From: Thermoplasmata archaeon
GTDB lineage: Archaea; Thermoplasmatota; Thermoplasmata; Methanomassiliicoccales; Methanomethylophilaceae
Direction: 5' to 3'
NCBI GenBank assembly: GCA_015063135.1
Contig: SUTA01000003.1
Span: 1 to 64,000, forward strand
DNA length: 64,000 nt
Part shown: positions 9,412-21,317 of the stretch, piece after piece
Layout of the letters: each line of letters opens with the position of its first letter
How positions within the stretch are numbered: the stretch's first letter is position 1
Program-made: the position numbers and the translations under genes
Notes under the pieces: generated by a model
The model's database searches: none
Told to the model about the DNA's origin: nothing
Seen by the model: only the letters and a program-made list of their open reading frames with translations

Positions 9412-12363
9412 TCACTCCATCGGCGTGATGCCGATGGTGATGTCCTTGCCGGTGACGTCCCAGGTCTTGACCTGCGCGCCCTTCGGCTCGGCGGTGAAGT
9501 TCAGCTGCTTGGCGCGGACTTCGTTGGCGATGTGGTCTTTCCAGTCGCCGAAGAGGCCGATGAGTCTCTCCTCGGCGGCGACGTCGCAGGAGATGTACTG
9601 CTCAACGTTGAGCTTCATGTCCTTGCGCATCTGCTGGATCCTCCTGATGAGCTCCCTGGCGTAGCCCTCGGCCTCGATCTCCGGGGTGACGTTGAAGTCG
9701 ATGAACACGGTGCCCTCGTCGAATGCGACGGGCTCGATGTCCTTCTCGACCGCGGGGATCTCCTCCTTGCCGAGGTACACGACCTTCTTGATGTTGCCCT
9801 GGTCGGCCAGGACGGAGTCGAACCTCTTGACGGCCTTGTTCACGTCAGCATCGTTGCCGCGGACGAAGACCTGCAGGAGGGGCCACCTGAGCTTGGATCC
9901 CATCTTGGCCCTCTCGGCTGCGATGAGGTCCACGATGCCCTTGACGAGGGACATGCTGTGCTCCACATCGTCGTCCATGAGGGACTCGTCTGCCACGGGC
10001 CAGTCCTCCATGTGGATGGTGGGCAGATTTCCCCCCATGTGCTGGTAGACCTCCTCCGCGATGTGCGGGGCGATCGGCGCAATCACCAGGGCGGTCCTCA
10101 TGATGGCATAGTGTAGGGTGAAGTACGAGGCGTTCTTGTCGGCGGCCATGTCGCTGTCCTCGGACCAGGACCTGTCCCTGACCAGGCAGACGTACCATCT
10201 GGAGAGGTCCTCCATTATGTAGTCGTCCAGCGCCCTAGCCAGCTTGTGCAGCTCCCTGGTCTCCAGGTACTCGGTGGCGGTCTTCACGATCTTCTCGGTC
10301 CTGGAGATCATCCAGCGGTCCTCGTCGCGCAGGTACTTCTTCATCTCTTCCATGGAGTGCGCATCGGGGTCGTAGCCGTCTATGAGCATGTAGGTGGATG
10401 CGAAGTTCACGACGTTCCAGTAGGTGTTCAGCACCTTCCTGGCGTTCTTCGGGCCGTCCTTCTGGAAGGCGGTGTCCTCCCAGGGGGCGTTGCTCTTGAT
10501 CAGGTAGTAGCGCAGGGAGTCCGCGCCGACCTGGTCTATGAGCTCAAGGGGCTCGATGACGTTGCCGAGGGACTTGGACATCTTCTGGCCCTTGGGGTCC
10601 AGCACCCATCCGTGCATCATGACCTCGTCGTAGGGGGCGCGGTCGAACGAGATGACCCCCGCTCCCAGCTGGGAGTAGAACCATCCGCGGGTCTGGTCGT
10701 GGGCCTCGACGATGAAGTCGCAGGGCCACCATTTGTCGAACTCCTCCTTCCTGTGGGGGTAGCCCAGGGAGGCCCAGGCCGCGACACCGGAGTCGAACCA
10801 GACGTCCAGGACGTCGGGGACCCTGCGCATCTCCTTGCCGCACTCGGGGCATTTGAAAGTGACGTTGTCAATCCAGGGGCGGTGGGTATCCATGCCGTCG
10901 GTGTAGCCGGTGCCCTCCTTGAGCTCCTCGTACTGGCCGACGACCCTCTTGGCGCCGCACTGGCACTCCCAGACCGGCATGGGGATGCCCCAGTACCTCT
11001 GCCTGGAGATGCACCAGTCCCTGGCGCCCTCGACCCAGTTCTTCTCCCTGGATTCGCCGGCCCAGTCGGGGACCCACTTGGCGCGGTCGATCTCGCTCAG
11101 CATCTGGTCCTTGACCTCGGGGACGCTGACGAACCACTGCCTGGTGTTCCTGTAGATGATCGGGGACTTGCACCTCCAGCAGTGTCCGTACCTGTGCTTG
11201 ATCTTGCCCTGGTTGTACAGCCTCCCGTTCTCGTCCAGGTACTTGATGACGTCGTCGGCGACGGTCTTTACCTTCTTGCCCGCCAGGAGCGGGAACTCGT
11301 CGGTGTACCTCCCGCTCTCGGCGACGGGGCAGAATGGCTCGATGCCGTACCTCTTGCCGGTCTCGTAATCGTCGGGACCGTGGCCGGGCGCGGTGTGGAC
11401 CAGGCCGGTGTTGTCGTTCTCGACGTAGTCGGCGGTGACGACCTTGAACGTCCACTCGTTGCGGGGCTGCGCGGCCAGGTCGAAGACCGGGACGTACTCC
11501 AGGCCCTCCAGCTGCTTGCCCTTGCACCTCTCGAGGACCTCGAAGCTGTCGTATCCGCCCTTCTGCATGACGAACTCCGCCTGGGATTCCAGGACGATGA
11601 GGGTCTCCTCTCCGGAGGCGCCCTTCATCCTGACCTTGGCGTAATCGAAATCGGGGTGGACCGCGACCGCGGCGTTGGCGGCTAGGGTCCACGGCGTGGT
11701 GGTCCAGATGAGCAGGTTGGCGGACCCATCCTTGAGCGGCATCCTGACCATGATCGAGGGGTCGGTCTCGTCCCAGTACTCGATCTCGGCCTCTGCGAGG
11801 GCGGTCTCGCACCTGGGGCACCAGGTGACCACCCTGCTGGCGTCCTTGAGCAGGCCCTTCTCGTAGGCGCGCTGCAGGGTCCACCATGCGGACTCGATGT
11901 AGTCCAGCTTGATGGTCTGATAGGGGTTGTCCCAATCCATCCAGACGCCCAGCTGCTTGAACTGTTCCGTCATGTCGGCGTGGAGGCCCAGTGCGAACTC
12001 CTTGCAGGTGGTGACGAACTTGTCGATCCCCATCTCCTCGATGTCCTTCTTGGTGTGGACCCCGACGTTCTTCTCGACCTTGACCTCGATGGGCAGCCCG
12101 TGCATGTCGAACCCGGGCTGGTCGCGGACGTTGTAGCCGTTCATCCTCCAGTACCTGATGAGGATGTCCTTGACGGTCTTGTTCATGGCGGTGCCCAGGT
12201 GGATCGCGCCGGTGGTGTACGGCGGCCCGTCGACGAAGTAGAACTTCTCTCCGTCCTTCCTGGACTCCTTGGTCTTCCTATAAGCGTCTGTGGACCTCCA
12301 GAACTCCTGGACGTCCTTCTCGATGCCTTTGGCATCGTAGTTCGCGCGGATTGGCTTTATCAT
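9412..12363 (-). CDS. ileS: Isoleucyl-tRNA synthetase
   Basis: DGPPYTTGAIHLGTAMNK (HIGH-like), KMSKSLGN, class I IleRS architecture. Confidence 0.97.
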   Translation of the reverse strand: MIKPIRANYDAKGIEKDVQEFWRSTDAYRKTKESRKDGEKFYFVDGPPYTTGAIHLGTAMNKTVKDILIRYWRMNGYNVRDQPGFDMHGLPIEVKVEKNVGVHTKKDIEEMGIDKFVTTCKEFALGLHADMTEQFKQLGVWMDWDNPYQTIKLDYIESAWWTLQRAYEKGLLKDASRVVTWCPRCETALAEAEIEYWDETDPSIMVRMPLKDGSANLLIWTTTPWTLAANAAVAVHPDFDYAKVRMKGASGEETLIVLESQAEFVMQKGGYDSFEVLERCKGKQLEGLEYVPVFDLAAQPRNEWTFKVVTADYVENDNTGLVHTAPGHGPDDYETGKRYGIEPFCPVAESGRYTDEFPLLAGKKVKTVADDVIKYLDENGRLYNQGKIKHRYGHCWRCKSPIIYRNTRQWFVSVPEVKDQMLSEIDRAKWVPDWAGESREKNWVEGARDWCISRQRYWGIPMPVWECQCGAKRVVGQYEELKEGTGYTDGMDTHRPWIDNVTFKCPECGKEMRRVPDVLDVWFDSGVAAWASLGYPHRKEEFDKWWPCDFIVEAHDQTRGWFYSQLGAGVISFDRAPYDEVMMHGWVLDPKGQKMSKSLGNVIEPLELIDQVGADSLRYYLIKSNAPWEDTAFQKDGPKNARKVLNTYWNVVNFASTYMLIDGYDPDAHSMEEMKKYLRDEDRWMISRTEKIVKTATEYLETRELHKLARALDDYIMEDLSRWYVCLVRDRSWSEDSDMAADKNASYFTLHYAIMRTALVIAPIAPHIAEEVYQHMGGNLPTIHMEDWPVADESLMDDDVEHSMSLVKGIVDLIAAERAKMGSKLRWPLLQVFVRGNDADVNKAVKRFDSVLADQGNIKKVVYLGKEEIPAVEKDIEPVAFDEGTVFIDFNVTPEIEAEGYARELIRRIQQMRKDMKLNVEQYISCDVAAEERLIGLFGDWKDHIANEVRAKQLNFTAEPKGAQVKTWDVTGKDITIGITPME

Positions 12364-12527
12364 CGCTGATCCCTCTCGCCGGGTGTTATCTTTCCCGGGG
12401 ATGGGACGGCTATCCCGCCATGTGTTATAAAATTAAGGGGAGGGAGAAGAGTTAAGGGGTTTAAGGGGAAGGACCCCCGGGTTCAGTGGTAGGAGGAACT
12501 CGGGCGGGGGTCCTTCTGTTTACCGCA

Positions 12528-13196
12528 TCAGTTCTTGAACTTAGCGGAGAACTTGGCAGCTGCGTCGTTGGCGTTCTCGGAGTAGATGTCCGCTCCGATC
12601 TCGTCGGCCCACTGCTGGGTGACGGGGGCTCCACCGACGTTGGTCAGGCACTTGCCCTTCAGGCCGGCCTCCTTCATCATCTCCTCGAAGGTCTTCTGTC
12701 CGACCATGGTGGAGGTCATGAGAGCGGAGGTACCGACAGCGATGGCGTTGTGGTCCTTGCAGGCCTGCAGGATGGTCTTGAGGGGAACGTCCCTTCCGAT
12801 GTTGAAGACGTTGAACCCGGCGACCTTCAGCATGATGGCGACGATGTCCTTTCCGATCGAGTGGATGTCTCCCTCGATGGAGCAGATGACGACGTTGCCG
12901 AGACCCTCGCCGACGGATCCGCCGCGCTTCTCGATCTCGGGGACGATGATGTCCATGCCGGCGGTCATGGTGTTGGCTGCGGCCATCATGTGGGGCAGGA
13001 AGATCTTCTTGGCGTCGAACAGGGCTCCGACCTCGGTGATTCCCGCGGAGAAGCCGTTGTTGATGATTGCCAGGAGGTCGCTGTTGGGGTCTGCGACTGC
13101 CTCGTTCGCGACTTTTTTAGCGTCCTCGACCTTGTAGGCCATGACTGCTGCTTTTGCTCTTGCGCTGTATTCCTCTGTTGTTGCCATTGATTTCAC
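12528..13196 (-). CDS. mttC: Trimethylamine corrinoid protein
   Basis: Corrinoid motif GDIHSIGKDIVAIMLKVAGFNVFNIGRDV; 4-nt overlap with mttB. Confidence 0.88.
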   Translation of the reverse strand: MKSMATTEEYSARAKAAVMAYKVEDAKKVANEAVADPNSDLLAIINNGFSAGITEVGALFDAKKIFLPHMMAAANTMTAGMDIIVPEIEKRGGSVGEGLGNVVICSIEGDIHSIGKDIVAIMLKVAGFNVFNIGRDVPLKTILQACKDHNAIAVGTSALMTSTMVGQKTFEEMMKEAGLKGKCLTNVGGAPVTQQWADEIGADIYSENANDAAAKFSAKFKN

Positions 13197-14692
13197 TCCT
13201 TCTGAGACTTAAGGAAGTCCGCGTCTGCCTTCTCGACGACGGCCTTCATTGCGGCGAGCCTGTCCTCGGGGATAGGCAGCACCTGGTAGTTTGCGAACAC
13301 GTCCTCGACGATCTCGTGGGCCCTGGTCACGGTGTCCTTGGATCCGTTGGCCCTCCACTCGCCGAGCATGGTCCTGTCGAAGACGACGGGGTTGGAAGCC
13401 GCCTCGAAGTACTCCATGGTGGACATGTGTCCGAGGAAGTCGTTACCGACTCCGATCTCCTTGATGACGTCGACAGCCAGGGTCTCCTCGGTGACGGGGA
13501 CTCCCTCGAGCGCCTTGAAGTTCATGGCGATGATGTCGTTGTCGATGACGACCTGCTCGTGGGACCAGGTCTGTCCGAGCTCCAGCATACCGGATCCGTA
13601 GATGGAGTTGGCTCCGGCGAGAGCGGGGAGCAGGGAGGTGATGGTCTTCTCGTGGGCAGCCTGGGAGTCAGGCACCTTGGCGTCGGTCTACATACCGGCC
13701 ACGAAGACGGGCAGTCCGTAGTACTGTCCGAGCTTTGCGACGGCCGCGCTAATCAGAGCGAGTTCGGGAGCGCCGACGGGGGCGGTTCCGTACCTGAGGT
13801 CGAAGGTGGTGGTCGAGGAGCCGTAGAAGACGTCCGCACCGGGCTTGGTGATCTGGGCCAGGACGATACCGGACAGGATCTCGGCGTTGTGCGTGACGAG
13901 GGTTCCAGCCAGGTGGATCGAGGAGGAAGCTCCGGACATGGCCATGGACAGGACGTTGACGGGGATTCCGTAGCGGGCACCCTTCATGATGACCTGGCAG
14001 GCGTTGTAGGAGAGCTCGAGGGGGCTGGTGGGGCACACGAGCATGGACATGATGGGTCTCTCGCGGGCCATCTTCTCGTCTCCGCCGTAGTAGGCTTTGA
14101 GCATCTCCCAGTAGTAGTCGACACGGTCTCCGACGGGGTCGATGTGGTGGAAGTGCTTGGAGGTGTTCATGATAGAGGTGAGCATCTCGTGGACATCCTC
14201 GGCTCCCTTACCGGCCCAGTCCCTGGCGGAAACCGCGAGGGAGTAGTAGTCGATGTTGGGGAGGTAGTCGACGATCTTCGCGGTCTTGGCGAGGTCGGCG
14301 TCGGTGGAGTCCCTGGTCTCGAACTTGTTGTTTCCGAGGTAGTCGCAAACCTGGATACCGGTTCCGAAGTTGGTGTAGTGGACACGGCCCTTGTGGGTCT
14401 GCTCGAGGGTCGCTTTCTCGTCCCTTCCGTAGATGTAGAACCTGGAAGGAGCGGAGGCGAGCGCCTGGTTGAGCAGGAACTCGGGGATCTTGACCATCTT
14501 GGTCTCGTAGTTGACCTCGCATCCGTGTTTCTCGAAGACGCCGATAGCCTCGTCGTCGGAAACCTGGACACCGTAGTGGGACAGGATGTCCCTGGTCGCG
14601 TAATCGATCTCGCGGACGTCGTCCTCAGAGAACATCGTGAGGGTGATGCCGCTCTGCTTGGATCTGCCGGTGAATCTGCCTTTCATTTCCAT
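13193..14692 (-). CDS. mttB: Trimethylamine methyltransferase with in-frame amber (Pyl) codon at 13690..13688
   Basis: ORFs 14692-13688 and 13687-13193 are in the same frame, separated only by TAG (codon 335); MttB-like on both sides. Confidence 0.93.
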
Positions 14693-14958
14693 TTTGTTTC
14701 CTCCTTGTGTAGCTCGACCCCGGGGGGACGAGATACATCCCACGTTGGATGGATGCAACGTGCACCTTACATGCAGTCTCCTTTATATAGGGAGCACGTT
14801 TTTTCCCTAACGTTGAGCTGACAATGTGTCGTTCTATATTTAAGGCTAACGGGAGCCATTTCCATAGTCTTAAATAATGAATTGACATGTCAACATTCAT
14901 ACGAGGTCTAACTCGTAAAAAAGGTAGGGATTCCTACCTAATTAAAGAGGTATGAAAA

Positions 14959-15600
14959 ATGGCATTCGAAAACGAGCAGAAAGCCCTGCACGACGCCCTG
15001 GTTTCGTGCAAAGTTCCTGACATCAAGAAAGCAGTCGAGAACGCCCACGCGGCCGGCATGCCCGCGGGCGACATCATCAACGTACTCGGTGACTCCATGT
15101 CCGAGGTCGGTGTTCTCTTCGAGAGGGGAAAACTCTTCCTGCCCCACGTTCTGAGCGCCGCCAACGGAATGAAGGTCGCTATGGAGATCCTCGGACCCGA
15201 GCTCTCCCAGGCCGACACTGACAGCCAGGTCAAGGCTTCCGTCGTCATGGGAACCGTCGAGGGAGATGTCCACGACATCGGAAAGTCCATCTGCTCCACC
15301 ATGCTCCAGTGCGCTGGATTCGACGTCCACGACCTTGGAAGGGATGTGCCCAAGGATTCCTTCATCAACGAGGTCAAGGGAGGCTGCACCTTCTGCGGAA
15401 TGTCCGCTCTGATGACCACCACGATGACCGTCCAGAAGGACATCATCGAGCTGCTCAAGGCGCAGGGACTCAGGGACAAGGTCACTGTGATGGTCGGAGG
15501 CGCCCCCGTCACTCAGGCCTACGCTGACAAGATCGGAGCCGATCTGTACGGCGAGTCCGCCAGCGAGACCACCAGGAAGGCAAAAGAGCTCGCTCTGTGA
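14959..15600 (+). CDS. mtbC: Dimethylamine corrinoid protein
   Basis: GDVHDIGKSICSTMLQCAGFDVHDLGRDV; next to mtbB. Confidence 0.88.
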   Translation: MAFENEQKALHDALVSCKVPDIKKAVENAHAAGMPAGDIINVLGDSMSEVGVLFERGKLFLPHVLSAANGMKVAMEILGPELSQADTDSQVKASVVMGTVEGDVHDIGKSICSTMLQCAGFDVHDLGRDVPKDSFINEVKGGCTFCGMSALMTTTMTVQKDIIELLKAQGLRDKVTVMVGGAPVTQAYADKIGADLYGESASETTRKAKELAL

Positions 15601-15625
15601 AACTCTAATACAATAGGTGAAAGCA

Positions 15626-17026
15626 ATGTCATTCTACACAAGGTTGGGAGACGGAAAGAGGGTCGAGATGACCAAAGAGGAGGCCTGGGCAGACATGCAG
15701 GCCGGAACCGCGGACGCCGCCGACATGGCAGACATCCCGGCTCTGTCCACCGAGGAGCTCGAGACTCTGTACGACATCATCTCCGCTGACGGAAGGCTCG
15801 TCGGTGTCGAGCCTGGCCACGAGGTCGTCCTGACCTACGATATCGGCCAGCTGGACTTCACCGGTGACAACGGAAACTCCGGAAACGGAGTCGACATGGG
15901 CAGGCTCGAGGCCGCCCTGCTGCACGAGAGGGCCCTCGGAGCCGATACCTTCGAGCTCGCTCACTCCGACTACTCCATCAAGCCCGTGAAGCCTGTCATC
16001 TCCATGGAGATGCAGACCATGGAGGAGATCCAGGCTGAGATCATCGCGCCCTACTTCTACGGCGCCATGCCCAACATGGGTCTCTACTACGCCCCCGACG
16101 GTCCCTACGGCAACCCCGCAGACCTGATGAGGGAGTTCAAGATCGACGAGTCCATGGCTTCCTCCGAGGCTGCTTCCGAGCACATGGCGAGGGACATCGA
16201 GTTCGTCGGAACCAAGATCATGCAGGCCGGTGCCGATGGATTCAACTTCGACACCACCGCCTCCGCCGGTGACGCTGACTTCGTCGGTGTCCTGAAGGGA
16301 GTCGAGGCCCTGAGGAAGGCATGCCCCAACGCATACATCAACGTTGGAATGGCTGGAGAGTCCGTCATGGGTATCCACGGAATGATCGAGTACGACGGAC
16401 AGGTCGTCGCCGGTTTGTACCCCCACCAGCAGTGCCACCTTGCCGCCAAGGCCGGTGCCGATGTGTTCGGTGCTGTCGTCAACACCAACACCAGCAAGAG
16501 CCTGGCCTGGAACCTCGCCAGGGCCGTCACCTTCGTCAAGCAGTGCTGCATCGACTGCCCCATCCCCGTCCACGTGGACATGGGAATGGGAGTCGGCGGT
16601 ATCCCGATGGCCGAGGTCGTCCCCATGGACGCGGTCACCAGGTGCAACAAGGCCATGGTCGAGATCGCCAAAGTCGACGGTGTTTAGGTCGGCGTGGGCG
16701 ACACCGCAGGAATGACTGTCGCTCACATGGTCGCATCCGGAATGGGTGGAATCAGGACCTCCGGAGACCTCGTTGCGAGGATGGAGTACGCCAAGCACAT
16801 GAAGCTGAAGGACGCCAAGGAGTTCGTCGCCAAGAAGCTCGGAGTCAACACCATCGACATGGCCGATGAGGTCGTCATGAGGGAGCTCCGTGAGGAGATG
16901 AAGCTCGGAGTCGTCACCGCTGTGCCCAACGCACCCCGCGGAATCGCCGCCAAGCTGAATATCGAGGAGCTGCTCGGCATCAAGATCAACAGCTGCGAGC
17001 TGTTCCGCCAGCAGACCAAGAGATAA
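15626..17026 (+). CDS. mtbB: Dimethylamine methyltransferase with in-frame amber (Pyl) codon at 16685-16687
   Basis: [40 protein letters not shown] is continuous in one frame (codon 354). Confidence 0.93.
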
Positions 17027-17040
17027 ACGAGTTGAAACCT

Positions 17041-17056
17041 GGGGGCTTCGGCCCCC
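17041..17056 (+). terminator. Hairpin downstream of mtbB
   Basis: GGGGGC-TTCG-GCCCCC. Confidence 0.6.
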
Positions 17057-17511
17057 TACCCTTATTCTATTATAATATCAAAATGCGGAGTTCCCTAGAA
17101 GGGGGAACCTCTCGGTTGCCGATCCTTTGATCGGTGCCAATGTTTCGTTGTCCTGTCTTCTTTTTCATTGCGCAGTACGTGAGAATGCAGAGGACTCAAC
17201 CTTTGTGATGAAATTACATCATAATGTCGTTATAGAAATTGGTAAAATGCAATATTTTGTACATTGGATTCTGTTAGTATCAGTCAACAGGCAATAAATT
17301 TAAATATAGTATGTTGACGACTTAGATGGATGAATTGGTTCTTTGAAAAGTAGTATATAAACTAATTGTGTATGATGACACGTCCTCATTATTATTATAT
17401 TTAAATATAATCATATTTTATGATAGTTTTAAATATTATAAGCGCAGATTTTTAATCGTCCGATGCAGGATCCATATTGATTGGATGGATGCATCTGCGG
17501 AGAGATTACAA

Positions 17512-18990
17512 ATGGCAGAGAACGCAAACGAACTGGCCCGCTCTGTGAGCTGGAAGGAGGGACTTTTTATTGCCCTCGGTGTCCCGCTCCTGATCCTGCC
17601 GTCCCTGTGCGACGTCTCCTCCATCATCTGGGGGATGTGCGTGCTCGTATGGACGGTATCGGTGCTGCAGGGCTTCGTGCAGAACCTCGCGTACGGCGAG
17701 ATGGTCACCGCTTTCCCCAAGGCGACCGGTCTCCCCGGATGCGCGCAGGCCGTATTCACGAAGGGAAACAAGGATGGAATAGACAAGGGGAAGCTCATCG
17801 GAGCATTCAGCGCATGGTGCTACTGGTTCGCCTGGTGCCCTGTGGTCGCGATCTTCACGATGATGATCGGCGATTACCTCATGCAGATGTTCTCACTCGA
17901 TATCTCCGGATGGGGAGTAGTCGGCCTCTACATGGCCGTCGGAATCGCCATCGTCAGTCTGATGTTCGTCCTCGGCTCCCGCGGTCTCGAGGGCGGTGCG
18001 AAGGTCGGAATGATCCTCGCCATCGCTTCCATAGTCCCCATCGTCATCATCCTCGTCGGCGCCCTCGCCACCGGGATGTTCGACTTCTCCGTCATCACCG
18101 ACAACTTCTACCGCGCAGAATGGTCCTGGAGCGTCCAGGATATCGTGCTGGTCCTCGGATGCTTCGGCCTCGCCCAGTGGAGCGCCTGCGCCTGGGAGAC
18201 CGCTGCCATCTACGGCCCCGAGTACAAGAATCCCGCCAAGGATGTTCCAAAGGCGCTGTTCGTCTGCGGAATCATCTGCCTCGTCATGTACTTCTTCGTG
18301 TCCACCACGGTCTACGGTTCCCTCGGACAGGAGGGCATCACCGCCGCCGGAACCGCCACCCTCGCCCCCATCGCCGAGTTCGCGTTCGGGGAGATCGGCT
18401 CCTACATCGCGCTGTTCTTCCTGATAGTCGCCATGATCCTGATCATCCAGACCGGGTTCCTCGGATCCGCCAGGACACTCCATTCCATGGCCGGCGAGAG
18501 GAATCTGCCCAAGTGGTTCAGCAAGGTCAACAAGAACGACATGCCGACCAACGCGATGATGTTCGTGGTCTTCTTCAACCTGGCCCTGGTCTTCATCATC
18601 AAGTTCAGCGGCGAGATCCTCGCGGCAGAGACGACCACCATGACCCTGCTCACGGCATCCGCCCTCGGATACTGCATCGCCAACGGAATCGCACTCGCAG
18701 CATATGTGGTCACCCACACCAGCGACCGCTTCAAGAACCTCGAGAGGCCATTCAAGGCCCCCAGGGGATGGCACAGGGTCATCGCCGTCATGGTCTGCAT
18801 CCAGTTCGGCGTGTGGCTCCCCTGCCTCATGTACTGGAGCTACTACCTGTCCGGCGGCGTCATCGCCATCGTCCTCGGCCTAGTCATCCTGGCCTTCTTC
18901 ATCCCGCTGTGGTTCTTCGTGCAGTCGAAGAACGCCGCGGACGATCTCCAGGAGAACTGCATCCCTGAGACGACCGAGTCCAATAGCCGA
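17512..18990 (+). CDS. APC-family permease, probable methylamine transporter; ends at CGA 18988-18990
   Basis: 12-TM-like APC sequence, 492 aa; paralogue of 21563-23029 (488 aa). ORF track overruns through a terminator hairpin to 19071. Confidence 0.85.
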
Positions 18991-19000
18991 TCCAAAAACC

Positions 19001-19020
19001 GGGGGCTCTGCCCCCATTTT
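19001..19020 (+). terminator. Hairpin plus T tract directly after the permease CGA
   Basis: GGGGGC-tct-GCCCCC followed by attttc. Confidence 0.7.
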
Positions 19021-19254
19021 CATCAAACATTTTTCAAATGCAATGATTTTTTTCTCATTGTATATAAATAATGCTTATTATCCGAGGATATCAAGTTGGC
19101 GGATAAATATGTATTTATATACTAATAAAAAAATTGAGTTGTCAATATTAAAAGTTTATATACTATAATTCAAAACATTTTGAAAATAAGAATAGTATTA
19201 AATACTACATGCACCAATATTTTATTCAGTCCCGTAAGGGATGGAGGAATTGAA

Positions 19255-19893
19255 ATGAGCAACGAACAGATTCTCGCAGATCTGAAGAAGGCAATCGAGA
19301 CCTGGGACGTCAAACTCGTCCAGTCCGCATGCCAAGCAGCTATGGATGCAAAGATCCCCGTCGGAACCATCATCGGAGATGGCCTCGGAAAGGGAATGGA
19401 GACTATCGGAGTCAGGTTCGACCAGGCCGAGATCTTCCTGCCCCAGGTCGTCGCCGCTTCCAAGACCATGGAAGTCGCCCTGAAGATGCTCGAGCCCCTC
19501 ATGACCGCCGGAGACGGCGCCCTGCGCGGAACCGTCGTCATGGCCACCGTCGAGGGAGACATCCACGAGATCGGAAAGAACGTCTGCTGCGCTATGCTCC
19601 GTGGAGCCGGATACAATGTCATCGACCTCGGCTGCGATGTCACCGCCCAGGACTTCCTGGACGCCGCCGACGAGAACGAGGCCCAGGTCCTCGGAGGATC
19701 CGCTCTCATGACCACCACTCTCGAGGCCCAGAGGGAGCTCGTCGAGGCAGTCAAGGAAGTCGAGGCCCCCTACAAGTGCATCTTCGGAGGTGCACCCTGC
19801 AGCAAGGCCTGGTGCGACGAGATCGGCGCCGATGGATACTCTGAGACCGCCAACGAGATCATCGACCTCGTCGGAAAGCTCTGCGCGGAGTGA
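19255..19893 (+). CDS. mtmC: Monomethylamine corrinoid protein
   Basis: GDIHEIGKNVCCAMLRGAGYNVIDLGCDV; next to mtmB. Confidence 0.9.
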   Translation: MSNEQILADLKKAIETWDVKLVQSACQAAMDAKIPVGTIIGDGLGKGMETIGVRFDQAEIFLPQVVAASKTMEVALKMLEPLMTAGDGALRGTVVMATVEGDIHEIGKNVCCAMLRGAGYNVIDLGCDVTAQDFLDAADENEAQVLGGSALMTTTLEAQRELVEAVKEVEAPYKCIFGGAPCSKAWCDEIGADGYSETANEIIDLVGKLCAE

Positions 19894-19898
19894 TTTGA

Positions 19899-21317
19899 AT
19901 GGCAGCTACTAGGCCCCTCACCATCACCGACGTCTACGAGAGATTCGTCAAGGGAAAGAAGGTCAAGGTCGAGGACTGGGACTACAAAGTCATCCCCGAG
20001 AACCTGACCGCCCTGAAGGAGAAGTACAACATCAAGATCGAGAACGACTCCATCATCCCCGAGGACAAGGAGCTCATCAACAACCTGTTCCAGGCAGGAC
20101 TCGAGATGCTGGTCACCACCGGCTACTACTGCCAGGACCTCGGTCGCGTCATGCACGTCACCGAGGAGGAAGTCTGGGAGGGAATCAAGAAGACCCCCAA
20201 GAAGCTCATCCTCGGAGAGGGAAGGGACATCGCCAGGTTCTACCCCAGGCGCGGAAACAGCCCTGTCAAGCCGATCATCCAGGGAGGACCCACCGGAAGC
20301 CCCCTGAGCGAGGACTACTTCATGAAGATCATGCAGACCTACGCCCAGGAGGGACAGGTCGACACCCTCGTGAACGGTGTCATGACCACCATCGAGGGAA
20401 AGCCCGCCAAATCCAAGACCCCCTACGAGATCCGTGCCACCATGGCCGAGCTCAGGGCCACCAAGGAAGCAAGGACCAGAGCCGCCAGGCCCGGCCTGGG
20501 TGTTTAGGGACCTGAGACTCCCCTGTCCGAGGCCGCCAGGCTGGTCGCGGACTGCCCCAACGCGGGACACAGGATCACCGACCCCCACGAGTGCTCCCAG
20601 CTCAACGAGCTGAAGATGGATATGACCGGACTGAACATGCTGGCCGGCTGGACCGTCTCCGGCGACACCATCATGATCGAGCAGATGCCCATCCTCGGTG
20701 GATACACCGGAGGAGTCGAGGAGACCGCGATTTGCGACATCGCGACCACCCTTGGATCCTTCGCCTGCTTCAGCGGTAACTTCCACCTGGACGGACCTAT
20801 CCACATCAGGTGGGGAACCACCATGGCCCGCGGAACCCTCCAGGTCGCCGCCCACGCCGCCGCTGCGATCGATGCCAACACCGACCTGCTCCTGGCCAAC
20901 CAGTACTACCCCATCGCCGGGCCCTGCACCGAGATGTGCCTGCTGGAGACCGCCGCCCAGGCGATCACCGACACCGCCTCCGGTAGGGAGCTCCTGTCCG
21001 GTTCCGCCGCCGCAAAGGGTGTCGTCCAGGACAAGACCACCGGAATGGAGGCCAGGATCATGGGACAGGCCGCATCCACCACCGCCGGCATGAAGATCTC
21101 CGACGTCAACGAGATCCTCAACAAGCTGATCCCCATGTACGAGGCCCACTACACCGACGCACCCGCCGGAAAGACCTTCCAGGAGTGCTACGATGTGACC
21201 ACCGTCAGGCCCACCGCCGAGTACCTCGAGGTATACGACAAGGCCTGCAAGACCCTCGCTGACATCGGCTTCGACATGAGCCCCTGCAATGACTCCTACA
21301 TCAGAGTCCCCTACTGA
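19899..21317 (+). CDS. mtmB: Monomethylamine methyltransferase with in-frame amber (Pyl) codon at 20505-20507
   Basis: PGLGV-TAG-GPETPLSEAARLVADCPNAGHRITDPHECSQLNEL; continuous frame, codon 203. Confidence 0.95.

Noticed and set aside
10246-11685. Long antisense ORFs (also 13154-14821, 38453-40294, 40278-42803, 26817-28664)
   Set aside because: Opposite strongly supported genes (ileS, mttB, mcr, hyuA); low-complexity Gly/Val/Asp translations typical of GC-rich codon-bias artefacts.
13688-13690. mttB, mtbB and mtmB as pseudogenes due to internal TAG
   Set aside because: All three have the amber at the expected single position with conserved sequence on both sides; standard pyrrolysine decoding in this family.
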